This document shows positions 7,451 through 16,342 of a stretch of 33,570 nucleotides of DNA, one piece after another. The position numbers were made by a program, and so were the translations under genes. The first letter of the stretch is position 1. Every line of letters begins with the position of its first letter. This DNA is from Alphaproteobacteria bacterium (GTDB lineage: Bacteria; Pseudomonadota; Alphaproteobacteria; Micropepsales; Micropepsaceae), in NCBI GenBank assembly GCA_025361185.1, contig JANYAR010000172.1, forward strand, positions 1 to 33,570, read 5' to 3'. The notes beneath the pieces were generated by a model that searched no databases, was not told the DNA's origin, and saw only the letters and a program-made list of their open reading frames with translations.

Positions 7451-8968
7451 TCAATCTACTGCCACTACGGCTACCGACTTAGCCGGCATGTCGAAGGACA
7501 ATTTCCCCCCTTGCGTACTACCGCTGAACGGCAGCGGATGCACGTGGTTGGGATCGGCGAAGCTGTTGCGCGCGTCCATGGCAAAACCTGACAGGATGCG
7601 GCCATGGGCCGTGCCGGTCAGGTTGGTCACCACCTGCACCGCATGGCCGGGATCGGTATTGACGATCGCCAGCACCAGCTTGCCGTCTTTACCGCGCGCC
7701 GCCGACACATCCACCATCGGCACGCCTTCCTTGTAATCCGGCCCCGACACGCTGGCGGGATAAGGCGTCGCGCCCATGAAGGCCTGATACATATCGAAGA
7801 CATGATAGGTGGGGGTGAGCACCATCTTCCCCTTGTCGGTCAGGATCATCGCCTGCAACACATTGATCATCTGGGCGATGTTGGCGCCCTTCACCCGGTC
7901 GCTATGGCGCTGGAAGATGTTGAGGCTCAGCGCCGCGACTTCGGCGTCGCGCAGTGAATTCTGCTGATACAGAAACCCGGGATGACTGCCGGCTTCCTGG
8001 TCGTACCAGGTGCCCCATTCGTCCACATACAACCCGATCTTCTTGTCGGGATCGTATTTGTCCATGATCGTGGCGGTCTTGGTCACGATGTCGTTGATAT
8101 GCAGGGCATGCGCCAGGGTTGACGCCCATTCGCTTTCGGGAAATGCGGTCGCCGGACCCTTGTCGCGGAAAATGCGCGGCACGGTATAATAATGCACGCT
8201 GAGGCCGTCAAACCGGCCGCCATCGCGCATCATGGTCTCGGCAAAATCGAAATTGTCGTCATGCGAACCGCTGGCGATTTTCAGCGAGCCCATGTCGCGC
8301 GGAGTATTGGCGAAAGTGGCATAGCGGCGATTGACGTCGGCGGCATAGTCGGGGCGCATATTGCCGCCGCAGCCCCAGGTCTCATTGCCGATGCCGACGA
8401 AACGCACGGTCCAGGGCTTGGCGCGGCCATTCCTGCGCCGCTCATTGGCCAGCGACGACGCACTGTCGGACGTCATATATTCCAGCCACTGCGCGCTGTC
8501 GTAAGGTGCGAGCGAACCGACATTGAGCGAGACATAGGCATCCGCCCCGACCAGTTCGGAGAAATTCATGAATTCATGGGTGCCGAAACTATTGTCTTCC
8601 GTGACGCCGCCCCAATGGACATTGACACGCACGGGGCGCTTGGCGCGCGGACCGATGCCGTCACGCCAGTCATAGAGGTCGCCGAAACAGCCGCCAGGCC
8701 AGCGTATGTCGGGCACATGGATCTTGCGCAGCGCCTCCACCACATCCTTGCGATAGCCATGGATGTTGGGGATCTTGCTGTTTTCGCCAACCCAGATCCC
8801 TTCATAGATGCCGCGTCCCAGATGTTCGGCGAATTGGCCATAGATATGGCGGTCGATCTCCACACCGGGCTTAGAAGTATCGATGGCGACATTGGCCACC
8901 GCCGTCTGTGCGGCTGCCGGCGCGGCCAGCGCCAGCGCCAGCGCAGCCCCGAGAAGTATCCTGATCAT
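7451..8968 (-). CDS. GH51 alpha-L-arabinofuranosidase, secreted
   Basis: Releases terminal arabinofuranosyl groups from arabinan or arabinoxylan fragments by a retaining mechanism. 505 aa; the ATG at 8968 follows GGGTGGGGC, and the signal peptide ends AAAQ near residue 21. The catalytic barrel carries 'GIGNETWGCGG' with acid/base Glu196 and 'GLYVDEWGTWYD' with nucleophile Glu317; 'DIRWPGGCFGDLYDW' is also typical of the family. A C-terminal beta-sandwich ends 'DMPAKSVAVVAVD'. That tail uses three GTA valine codons, unusual beside the GC-rich codons of the stranded second copy. The 5' region is very long (about 650 bp) and holds hairpins and a candidate leader peptide. The neighbouring mutarotase and TonB receptor support a role in plant cell-wall carbohydrate use. 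Confidence 0.93.
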   Translation of the reverse strand: MIRILLGAALALALAAPAAAQTAVANVAIDTSKPGVEIDRHIYGQFAEHLGRGIYEGIWVGENSKIPNIHGYRKDVVEALRKIHVPDIRWPGGCFGDLYDWRDGIGPRAKRPVRVNVHWGGVTEDNSFGTHEFMNFSELVGADAYVSLNVGSLAPYDSAQWLEYMTSDSASSLANERRRNGRAKPWTVRFVGIGNETWGCGGNMRPDYAADVNRRYATFANTPRDMGSLKIASGSHDDNFDFAETMMRDGGRFDGLSVHYYTVPRIFRDKGPATAFPESEWASTLAHALHINDIVTKTATIMDKYDPDKKIGLYVDEWGTWYDQEAGSHPGFLYQQNSLRDAEVAALSLNIFQRHSDRVKGANIAQMINVLQAMILTDKGKMVLTPTYHVFDMYQAFMGATPYPASVSGPDYKEGVPMVDVSAARGKDGKLVLAIVNTDPGHAVQVVTNLTGTAHGRILSGFAMDARNSFADPNHVHPLPFSGSTQGGKLSFDMPAKSVAVVAVD

Positions 8969-9070
8969 GCCCCACCCTGTTTTGCGATTGTCGCAATGTT
9001 AGCGTGACCAGGAAGCGCTGCCCAGAAGATTTCTGGATGGGAATTTGAAGACGGGAAGCCGGCTCAAAGT

Positions 9071-9107
9071 AAGCAAGCCCCGCCAGATTGCTGACGGGGC
9101 CTGCTTC
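9071..9107 (-). terminator. Stable stem-loop in the arabinofuranosidase upstream region
   Basis: Arms AAGCA and GCCCCG pair with CGGGGC and TGCTT around a CAG/CTG extension and a 4-nt loop, roughly 15 pairs with one bulge. On the minus strand it is followed by ACTTTG rather than a clean T-run, so it is terminator-like rather than a textbook terminator. It stands between the candidate leader peptide (9216-9257) and the arabinofuranosidase start, where an attenuator would be. Confidence 0.4.
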
Positions 9108-9215
9108 ACTCTTGTGTCCGACATCAAGCCGGGCTCTTTTTATGGGCTTTCACCCATTGTTCAGTTTCAATTTTGGGCGGAGGTCCGGGGCTTTAATCCG
9201 GGCCTTGGCTCCGCA

Positions 9216-9257
9216 TCAGGCGAAGCCCGGCTCGATTTCCGGTGGAGTTACTTCCAT
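9216..9257 (-). CDS. Candidate 13-residue leader peptide
   Basis: The minus strand carries AGGAGG (9270-9265), seven bases, then ATG and a 13-codon frame MEVTPPEIEPGFA ending TGA. The Shine-Dalgarno match and spacing are perfect, better than for most genes in this window. The codons include a Pro-Pro-Glu run, a class known to slow ribosomes. It lies about 250 nt upstream of the arabinofuranosidase start with hairpins between. Translation and function are inference; on the plus strand the same site shows CCTCCT, which could instead be an anti-Shine-Dalgarno motif of a small RNA. Confidence 0.35.
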   Translation of the reverse strand: MEVTPPEIEPGFA

Positions 9258-9617
9258 CTAGGAACCTCCTGTCTCAGGTTTCGCCTGGCCGGGATTTAAA
9301 CTTGCATCCTGCGCTGCATCCTAATGCCCGAATCCGGTCTTCACCGGACACCTCGCCGCCTGAATGGCGCGACCGCGTCTTTGCGCGTTGGGCGCTTCAG
9401 GAGCAACCGCAATAACCGCAAGCTCTGCTCTCGACGGTGAAAGCCTGCGCCTGATCAAGAGCAGCGTCAACACGAATCGGCCGCCGCAATGATTTGTGAA
9501 GGCGGCAAGAGACGCACTCGCAAGCACTCCGAAAATCGCCGCACCTCTCGAACGCCGGGCGCCAAATTTGCATCCGCGGCCTGCCTGCCCTATCGGTTCT
9601 ACAAAAAGGGGACAATC

Positions 9618-12004
9618 GTGCCCGCGCGCATCGCTCCATGGGGCGGCTTTTTGCTTGCCCTCTCTGCCATGCCTGCGGCAGCCCAACAAATGCCCGCGGC
9701 AACCGAGCATGTTGTGGTCTATGGACCCTGCCCGATTCCGACATCGGCCTTGCCCCCGACAAAGTTCCGGGCCTGCTGCAAAGCTTCGGCGCCATCACCG
9801 CCCAGCATGGCGCCACGGTGCTGAACGCATTGGGGGCGCAGGCCGCCGGGGTGTCGCTCGCCGACACCCAGGGCAATGCCATGTTCCAGGACCTGCGTTT
9901 CCATGGCTTCGAGGCGTCGCCGCTGCAGGGTACCCCGCAAGGCATCGCCGTCTATCAGAACGGGGTACGGCTCAATGAGGCCTTTGGCGACACCGTCAAC
10001 TGGGACGCCATTCCGCAAGGGGCCATCGCCCGCATGGACGTGTGGAGCAGCAATCCAGTGTTCGGCCTGAACGCGCTGGGCGGCGCGGTCAATATGGTGA
10101 TGAAGAACGGCTTCACCTGGCAGGGCGCGGAGGCCTCTCTGCAGGGCGGCTCCTATGGCCATGGCATGGCCAGCGCGCAATGGGGCGTAAATGACGGCAC
10201 CTTCAGTTTCTATGGCGCGGCGGAAGGCGTCACAGACGCGGGCTGGCGCTTTCATTCCCAGTCCAATTTGGGCCGGCTGTATGCCGATGCCGGCTGGCGT
10301 ATTGGCGACAGCGAGATCCATCTGGTCGCGTCGGGCGCGGCCACCAGCCTGGGTGTGGTTGGACCCACGCCGTTCGACCTGACCCAGCGCAACAGCAAGT
10401 CGATCTATACTTTCCCGCAGACCACGCGGAATACCATCGGCAGCCTGGCGCTGAACGGCAAGACGCGGCTGGACGAGCACTGGCAGATCGAAGGATCGGC
10501 GTATGTGCGTTCCTTGAAGCAGCGCCACACCGACGGCAATGATGGCGATTTCGAGAAGTGCTCGAACAGTTCATCCTTTGCAAACAAACTCTGCCTGCAG
10601 GATGACGCCTTTATCCGGCCTGCGCCCTTCACCGGCGCAGCAGCGCTGAACTTCCGCAACCAGTTCGCCATTCTGGACCAGAACGGTGCCTCCATTCCTT
10701 TCACCGCGGGCGCGCTCTACGGCACGCTGGACCGCACCTTCACGGACAGCACCACGACCGGCGCCACCCTGCAGGTCACCGGCAATGCGCCCCTGCTCGG
10801 CATGGCCAATAACCTCACCGCTGGATTCAGTTTCGACGGCAGCGGCATCGGATTTCGCTCCGCCAGCACCCTGGGCCGCGTCTTTCCGGATTTCTACCTG
10901 GCGGCGGATCCCATTTTGACGGGCGCCGGCAGCATTGTTCACGCCAACGGCAATATCGGCTATGCGCCAGTCAATCTGGGCGCCACCACGAACTATTACG
11001 GTGTGTATGCGGTCGATGCATTGGACTTGACCGACACGCTGACCCTGACAGCCGGCCTGCGCATCAATGCCGCCGATATCGTCACCCGCGACCGCAGCGG
11101 CATCGCCGCCGAGCTGAACGGCACCCACGGCTACGGCCATATCAATCCGCTGGCCGGACTGACCTGGAAAATCTCGGACAGCGTCTCCGCATTTGGCGGC
11201 TATTCGCAAGCCAACCGCGCGCCCACGCCGCTGGAGCTGGACTGCGCCAGCCAGACCCTGCCCTGCCTGCTGGAAGGCGCGCTGGTGGCCGATCCGCCTT
11301 TGGCCCAGGTGGTGTCGCACAGTTACCAAGCAGGACTGCGCGGCGAGACCGCGATTGCCGACGGCAAGCTGAATTGGAGCGCCAGCCTGTTCCGCACCGA
11401 CAGCAACAACGACATCGTGGCCCTGGCCAGTGTCATCGCCGGGCGCGGCTATTTCACAAATGTGCCGTCCACCCAGCGCCAGGGCGTGGATATGACGGCG
11501 CACTACACTGCGCCCGGCTGGTCGGCCTATGCCAGCTATTCCTATCTGGATGCGACCTACCAGTTCACCGGCACCCTCGCCTCGCCCAACAATCCCAATG
11601 CCGATGCCAATGGCAATGTGACGGTGACGCCGGGCCGGCGCATGCCGCTCAATCCCGCCAATACGGCGCGGGCCGGCGTGGATGTGGACCTGCCCTATGA
11701 TCTCAGCGTCGGCAGTGAACTGGCTTTCACCGGCGGTCAGTATTTCGCCGGCGACCCTTCCAACCTGAACGCCAAGCTGCCCGCGACCATGGTGGTCAAT
11801 CTGCGCGCCGCCTGGCAGATCGATGGGCGCTGGCAGTTGTTCGGGCTGGTCGACAATCTGTTCGACAATCGCGATGCGCTGTACGGCGCCTATTTCGATC
11901 CTTCAAATCTGGGGTCCCTAGTCACCCCGGCTCTGAGCGACCCGCGCACCCTGACCCTGCGCCAGCCCGTGTCGTTCCAGCTTGGGTTGAAGTTGAAGTT
12001 TTAG
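9618..12004 (+). pseudogene. TonB-dependent outer-membrane receptor with a one-base frameshift
   Basis: An active-transport receptor of unknown substrate, about 795 aa if repaired. A GTG at 9618 follows AAGGGGA and opens a signal peptide ending 'MPAAAQ', then a TonB-box-like 'EHVVVYG'. At about 9725 the frame breaks: the protein continues as 'TLPDSDIGLAPDKVPG' only if GGACCC is read as GGA ACC, so one A appears to be missing. The upstream frame ends at 9824. The downstream frame is intact to the TAG at 12004 and holds the plug ('GVRLNEAFGDTVNWDAIP', 'NPVFGLNALGGAVNMVMKNG') and a 22-strand-type barrel ending 'FQLGLKLKF'. Without repair the barrel has no signal peptide. It could be a real mutation or a sequencing error; the intact downstream frame argues for a very recent or artefactual change. 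Confidence 0.85.
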
Positions 12005-12044
12005 GACCCCCTCCGCCCTTCGCATCGCAAGCGCTGCTACGTTC

Positions 12045-12102
12045 GGCCGATTTGGCCATCGGCCTCACCCTCCCCCGCGGGTCGCTACGCTCGCGGGGGA
12101 GG
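12045..12102. repeat. GC-rich double hairpin (second repeat family)
   Basis: Two adjacent stems: GGCCGAT/ATCGGCC (12045-12064, 6-nt loop) and CCTCCCCCGCG/CGCGGGGGAGG (12069-12102, 12-nt loop, 11 perfect pairs). The word GCCTCACCCTCCCC recurs, reversed, at 19461-19506. It sits between two plus-strand genes and could end the receptor transcript, though no T-run follows. Confidence 0.7.
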
Positions 12103-12142
12103 TGTGCTGGCGTCAGATGGCGTCGCCCTTTATATGGGCGCC

Positions 12143-13735
12143 ATGCTGCGCCTTACCGACATCAAGCTGCCGCTCGACCACCGCCCGGAGGCGCTGAAGG
12201 CCGCCATCCTGAAAAAGCTCAAGCTGCCTGCCGAAGCGGTGCTGGACTGGCATGTCTTTAAGCGCGCCCATGACGCGCGCAACAAGAACGCGCTTGTCTA
12301 CATCTATACGGTGGATGTGACGCTGAAGGACGAAAGCCGCGCGCCCCGCGATGTCCGTCCCACGCCCGACATGGAATACCGCACCGTGGCCCCGGCACCG
12401 GCGAAATTCCCCAATGACCATTTGAAGAGGCCGCTGGTGATCGGCGCGGGGCCTTGCGGGCTTTTCGCCGCCCTGATCCTGGCGCAGTCCGGCTTTCGGC
12501 CCATCATCCTGGAACGCGGCAAGGTGGTGCGGGAGCGCACCAAGGATACCTGGGGCCTGTGGCGGCGCTCGGTCCTCAACCCGGAATCCAATGTCCAGTT
12601 CGGCGAAGGCGGCGCGGGAACTTTTTCCGACGGCAAGCTCTACAGCCAGATCAAGGATCCGCGTTATCTGGGCCGCAAGGTGCTGACCGAGTTCGTCAAG
12701 GCTGGCGCGCCGGAGGAAATTCTCACCGAGGCCCATCCCCATATCGGCACCTTCCGGCTGGTGACGATGGTGGAAAGCATGCGCGAGACCATGGAAAAGC
12801 TGGGCGGCGAATATCGTTTCCAGAGCAAGGTGGTCGATCTTCTTCTGGACGAGAAGCGGCGCGTGCGCGGCGTCCGCTTGGAAAATGGCGAGGAAATCGA
12901 AAGCCGCCATGTGGTGCTGGCGCTGGGCCACAGCGCTCGCGACACGTTTGAAATGTTGCACGAACGCGGCGTCGCCATCCAGGCCAAGCCCTTCAGCCTG
13001 GGGTTTCGTATCGAGCATCCGCAAGGCTTGATCGATAAGGCGCGGTTCGGACGCAGCATTCCGCAACTGGGCGCGGCCGATTACAAGCTGGTGCATCACG
13101 CGCGGGGCGGCCGCAGCGTTTACAGCTTCTGCATGTGTCCCGGCGGCACGGTCGTGGCGGCGGCAAGCGAACCGGGCCGGGTGGTCACCAACGGCATGAG
13201 CCAATATTCGCGCAACGAGCGCAACGCCAATGCGGGCCTTGTGGTGGGCATCACGCCCGAGGTGGACTTTCCCGGCCATCCGCTGGCGGGCATCGCGGTG
13301 CAGCGGCATTGGGAAGAGCGCGCTTTTGCGGCCGGCGGCGGCACCTATGCGGCGCCTGCGCAATTGGTGGGGGATTTCATTGCTGGCAAGCCATCAACTT
13401 CATTGGGTGAGGTCGTCCCGTCCTATCGTCCCGGCGTGACGCCAACCGACCTTTCTACCTGCCTGCCGGATTATGCGATCGAAGCGATCCGCGAAGCGCT
13501 GCCAGCCTTTGGCCGCCAGATCAAAGGCTTTGACCGCCATGACGCGGTTTTGACGGGCGTGGAAACCCGTACCTCCTCACCCGTCCGCATCCAGCGCGGC
13601 GATGACTATCAGAGCCTGAACACACAAGGTCTTTATCCGGCGGGAGAAGGCGCGGGCTTTGCCGGCGGCATTCTTTCAGCTGCCATAGATGGCATCAAAG
13701 TCGCCGAAGCCGTCGCCAAGTCCATCGCTGGGTGA
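12143..13735 (+). CDS. NAD(P)/FAD-dependent oxidoreductase (COG2509-like)
   Basis: 530 aa flavoprotein of a widespread family with no assigned reaction. An N-terminal ferredoxin-like region (about 1-75, 'DWHVFKRAHDARNKNALVYIYTVDV') precedes the Rossmann FAD site 'VIGAGPCGLFAAL' (99-111). Further family features are 'ESNVQFGEGGAGTFSDGKLYSQ', 'ALGHSARDTFEML', 'CMCPGG' and the C-terminal FAD-contact 'GLYPAGEGAGFAGGILSAAIDG'. The ATG at 12143 has no strong Shine-Dalgarno; an in-frame ATG at 12134 is an alternative. It converges on cysA, with a palindromic repeat between them. Its link to its neighbours is unclear. Confidence 0.88.
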   Translation: MLRLTDIKLPLDHRPEALKAAILKKLKLPAEAVLDWHVFKRAHDARNKNALVYIYTVDVTLKDESRAPRDVRPTPDMEYRTVAPAPAKFPNDHLKRPLVIGAGPCGLFAALILAQSGFRPIILERGKVVRERTKDTWGLWRRSVLNPESNVQFGEGGAGTFSDGKLYSQIKDPRYLGRKVLTEFVKAGAPEEILTEAHPHIGTFRLVTMVESMRETMEKLGGEYRFQSKVVDLLLDEKRRVRGVRLENGEEIESRHVVLALGHSARDTFEMLHERGVAIQAKPFSLGFRIEHPQGLIDKARFGRSIPQLGAADYKLVHHARGGRSVYSFCMCPGGTVVAAASEPGRVVTNGMSQYSRNERNANAGLVVGITPEVDFPGHPLAGIAVQRHWEERAFAAGGGTYAAPAQLVGDFIAGKPSTSLGEVVPSYRPGVTPTDLSTCLPDYAIEAIREALPAFGRQIKGFDRHDAVLTGVETRTSSPVRIQRGDDYQSLNTQGLYPAGEGAGFAGGILSAAIDGIKVAEAVAKSIAG

Positions 13736-13807
13736 GGAGCGATTTGCCGGAGGCAAACGAAATGGTCCAGTGGACCATTTCGAGGTCCATAGCGGCAGCG
13801 TATGGAC
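13736..13807. repeat. Mosaic palindromic element, copy B
   Basis: Starts directly after the TGA of the FAD oxidoreductase gene. Three hairpins: TTTGCC/GGCAAA (13743-13757), a 12-bp-arm palindrome CGAAATGGTCCA/TGGACCATTTCG around a single G (13758-13782), and GTCCATA/TATGGAC (13785-13807). The third module recurs at 19598-19621 and 24735-24774. It lies between convergent genes. Confidence 0.85.
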
Positions 13808-13835
13808 AACGCCTGAAGCGTAAGCGAAGGGCCGG

Positions 13836-14555
13836 TCAGGCCGCGAGAAATTGCGACACAAATTCCGTCTTGGGATTGCGCCGCACTTCGGCGGGCGCGC
13901 CATATTGTTCGATGCGGCCATCCTTCATCACCGCCACCAGATCGGCCACCGCGAAGGCCTCTTCCTGGTCGTGAGTCACAAACACGGTTGTGACCCCGGC
14001 ATGATCGTGAATGCGGCGCAGGTCGGCGCGCAATTCCTTGCGCACCTTGGCGTCCAGGGCGCCGAACGGCTCGTCCAGCAGAAGCATGCGTGGCTCGATC
14101 GCCAGCGCGCGCGCCAGTGCCACGCGTTGGCGCTGGCCGCCCGAAAGCTGACTGGGATAGCGCGCCTCCAGGCCCGGCAGCTGAACCAGATCCAGCAATT
14201 CGGTCACCCGGCGCTTGATGTCGGTGCTGCTGGGACGGCGGTTGCGCGGCCGCACCCGAAGGCCAAAGGCAATATTGTCGGCCACGGTCATGTGCTTGAA
14301 CAACGCATATTGCTGGAAGACGAAACCCGCGTTGCGGGTGCGGGCCGGCATATCCAGCCAGTTGAGATCGGCAAAGCGGACGGCGCCGCTGTCGGCGAAT
14401 TCCAACCCTCCCAAAATACGCAATAGGGTCGTCTTGCCAGAACCGGACGGACCCAGCAGGGAGACAAACCCGCCCTGCGGCGCGACAAAGCTGGCGCCAT
14501 TCAGGGCCGCGAAGCGCTGGAACTTCTTGCTGACGGAATCGACGGTCAGGGCCAT
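13836..14555 (-). CDS. cysA: Sulfate/thiosulfate ABC transporter ATP-binding protein CysA, short form
   Basis: The ATPase that powers CysT-CysW. 239 aa; the ATG at 14555 follows AGGAGAAG. Walker A is 'GPSGSGKT' (35-42), the Q-loop 'FVFQQYALF', the signature LSGGQ (137-141), Walker B 'LLLDEP' (158-163) and the switch His195. It ends at 'EFVSQFLAA', where typical CysA proteins of about 350 aa continue into a TOBE-type regulatory domain; here that domain is absent and the frame closes with TGA just before repeat copy B. It starts 9 nt after the cysW stop and is the last gene of the operon. Confidence 0.9.
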   Translation of the reverse strand: MALTVDSVSKKFQRFAALNGASFVAPQGGFVSLLGPSGSGKTTLLRILGGLEFADSGAVRFADLNWLDMPARTRNAGFVFQQYALFKHMTVADNIAFGLRVRPRNRRPSSTDIKRRVTELLDLVQLPGLEARYPSQLSGGQRQRVALARALAIEPRMLLLDEPFGALDAKVRKELRADLRRIHDHAGVTTVFVTHDQEEAFAVADLVAVMKDGRIEQYGAPAEVRRNPKTEFVSQFLAA

Positions 14556-14564
14556 TTTCTTCTC

Positions 14565-15416
14565 CTAGTGACGATGCGACGCGGCGAGTTCGTCCGCGTA
14601 GCGCCATTCCAGCAATGTTTTCAGGGCAAGGGTGATCAGCGCCAGCATCGCCAGCAAGGCGGCGACGGCGAAGGCGCCGGTGTAATCGTAATTGTCGTAC
14701 AGCAGTTGCACATGCAGCGGCATGGTGTTGGTCACGCCCCTGATATGGCCCGAGACCACCGATACAGCGCCAAATTCGCCCAGGGCGCGGGCGTTGCAGA
14801 GCAGCACGCCATACAGCAGACCCCATTTGATGTTGGGCAGGGTCACCCGCAGGAAGGTCTGCAAACCGGTCGCGCCCAGGGTGGCGGCGGCCTCTTCCTC
14901 GTCACGGCCCTGGTCCACCATCAGCGGGATCAATTCACGCGCGACAAAGGGAAAGGTGACGAAGACCGTCGCCAGCACAATGCCGGGCAGCGCAAACAGA
15001 ATATGGATGTCATGATCCGCCAGGCTTGGTCCCAGCCAACCCTGCATGCCGAACACCAGCACATAGACCAGCCCGGCCACCACCGGCGACACCGAGAATG
15101 GCAAGTCGATCAGGGTCACCAGAAAGGTCTTGCCGGGGAAATCGAACTTGGCGATGGACCAGGCGGCGGCGATGCCGAACACCGTGTTCAGCGGCACCGC
15201 GATCGCGGCGGCGATCAGCGACAGGCGAACGGCCGCCAGCGTGTCGGGCTCGAAGATCGCGGTCCAGAATGCCATGAACCCTTTGGCCAGAGCTTCGGTG
15301 AACACCAGCGCCAGCGGCAACAACAGAAGAACGGCAATGAAGGAAATCGCCACCCCGCCCAGCAGCAATTTCAGCCACAGCGGATCGTCTGTCGGTTTCG
15401 AACGCCTTTTTGTCAT
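14565..15416 (-). CDS. cysW: Sulfate ABC transporter permease CysW
   Basis: Inner-membrane half of the sulfate channel. 283 aa with about six hydrophobic helices. The EAA coupling motif is '[22 protein letters not shown]', followed by the typical '[19 protein letters not shown]' and '[20 protein letters not shown]', which identify CysW rather than CysT. The ATG overlaps the cysT stop as ATGA (15413-15416), suggesting coupled translation. Confidence 0.93.
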   Translation of the reverse strand: MTKRRSKPTDDPLWLKLLLGGVAISFIAVLLLLPLALVFTEALAKGFMAFWTAIFEPDTLAAVRLSLIAAAIAVPLNTVFGIAAAWSIAKFDFPGKTFLVTLIDLPFSVSPVVAGLVYVLVFGMQGWLGPSLADHDIHILFALPGIVLATVFVTFPFVARELIPLMVDQGRDEEEAAATLGATGLQTFLRVTLPNIKWGLLYGVLLCNARALGEFGAVSVVSGHIRGVTNTMPLHVQLLYDNYDYTGAFAVAALLAMLALITLALKTLLEWRYADELAASHRH

Positions 15417-16270
15417 CTGCGTCTAGCCGCCCAGCCTTGCAATCCGTTGAGCGCCAGCAGCATCACAAAGCTGGCCGCCAGCATCACCACGCCGATGGCC
15501 GCTGCCCCGGCATAGTCATACTGTTCCAGCTTGGTGATGATCAGCAGCGGCGCGATTTCGCTGACGGCGGGAATATTGCCCGCGATGAAGATGATCGAGC
15601 CATACTCCCCGGCGGCGCGCGCAAAAGCCATGGCCATGCCGGTCAGGACGGCGGGCGCCAGCATGGGCAGGACGACACGGGCGAGAGTCTGGATGCGGGT
15701 CGCGCCCAAGGTGGCGGCGGCCTCTTCCACCTCCAGGCCCAGATCGCTCATCACCGGCTGCACCGTACGCACCGTGAAAGGCAGGCTGATGAAGATCATC
15801 GCCACCAGCACGCCCCACGGCGTGTAGGCGATGCGGATACCGTGCTGGATCAGTAGCGAACCGATCCAACCATTGGGCGCATACAGGGTCGACAAGGCGA
15901 TGCCCGCCACCGCCGTGGGCAGGGCGAAAGGCAGATCGATCACCGCGTCCAACAGACCCTTGCCGGGAAAACGATAGCGTACCAGCACCCAGGCGATGAC
16001 GAGACCGAACACCGAGTCGATTGCCGCCGCCGCCAGTGCCATGCCGAAGGACAGGCGCAGGGAGGTCAGCACCCGCGGGGTTGAAATTGCCGCCCAGAAA
16101 CCGCCAACGCCCAGTTCGACGGGACGGATCATCAGCGCCAGCAGCGGGATCAGCACCAGCGACGACAAATAGAGCAGCGTGAAGCCCAGCGACAGGCGAA
16201 AGCCCGGCAGCACATGCCGGGGCTTTAGCCCTTTTAGGGGCAGAGAAAGCTTTAATCCGATCGCGCTCAT
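15413..16270 (-). CDS. cysT: Sulfate ABC transporter permease CysT (CysU)
   Basis: Partner permease of CysW. 285 aa from the ATG at 16270. An in-frame TTG at 16282 lies close behind GGAG and would add four residues; the choice is open. Six hydrophobic helices are visible, with the EAA motif '[21 protein letters not shown]' and the CysT-type '[17 protein letters not shown]'. The region just upstream (16281-16311) contains two alternative hairpins and a T6 tract, so its expression relative to sbp is probably tuned there. Confidence 0.92.
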   Translation of the reverse strand: MSAIGLKLSLPLKGLKPRHVLPGFRLSLGFTLLYLSSLVLIPLLALMIRPVELGVGGFWAAISTPRVLTSLRLSFGMALAAAAIDSVFGLVIAWVLVRYRFPGKGLLDAVIDLPFALPTAVAGIALSTLYAPNGWIGSLLIQHGIRIAYTPWGVLVAMIFISLPFTVRTVQPVMSDLGLEVEEAAATLGATRIQTLARVVLPMLAPAVLTGMAMAFARAAGEYGSIIFIAGNIPAVSEIAPLLIITKLEQYDYAGAAAIGVVMLAASFVMLLALNGLQGWAARRR

Positions 16271-16280
16271 GAGACTTTTC

Positions 16281-16311
16281 AAAAAACTCCAGAACCGAGT
16301 TTTGGTTCCGG
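16281..16311 (-). terminator. Intercistronic terminator/antiterminator-like hairpins between sbp and cysT
   Basis: On the minus strand, stem 1 pairs CCGGAACC with GGTTCTGG (16311-16289, 7-nt loop, one G-U) and is followed by AG and six Ts (16286-16281), a convincing intrinsic terminator. Stem 2 pairs AAAACTC with GAGTTTT (16303-16283, perfect 7 bp). Stem 2 uses the loop of stem 1 and part of its 3' arm, so the two cannot form together. Partial termination here would give more periplasmic binder than permease, as transport operons often need. Confidence 0.6.
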
Positions 16312-16342
16312 ACAGTCAGGATTCAGATACCCGGACTTTGTG

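Larger units (their letters stand above)
8969..9617. other. Long intergenic region with strong RNA-like structure
   Basis: This lies between the divergent arabinofuranosidase (-) and TonB receptor (+) genes. No long protein gene is convincing. Structured parts are a stem at 9071-9107, a small minus-strand frame with perfect Shine-Dalgarno at 9216-9257, a GC hairpin with arms GCGGAG/CTCCGC around 9177-9216, and a 6-bp hairpin TCCGGT-CTTC-ACCGGA at 9333-9348. I do not recognise a named riboswitch. It must contain both divergent promoters. Confidence 0.5.

Noticed and set aside
9333..9348. TCCGGT-CTTC-ACCGGA hairpin as an intrinsic terminator
   Set aside because: No T-run on either side and no gene end nearby; kept only as part of the structured intergenic region.
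8969..9617. Cobalamin riboswitch upstream of the TonB receptor
   Set aside because: I searched for the conserved cobalamin-box words and junctions and found none.
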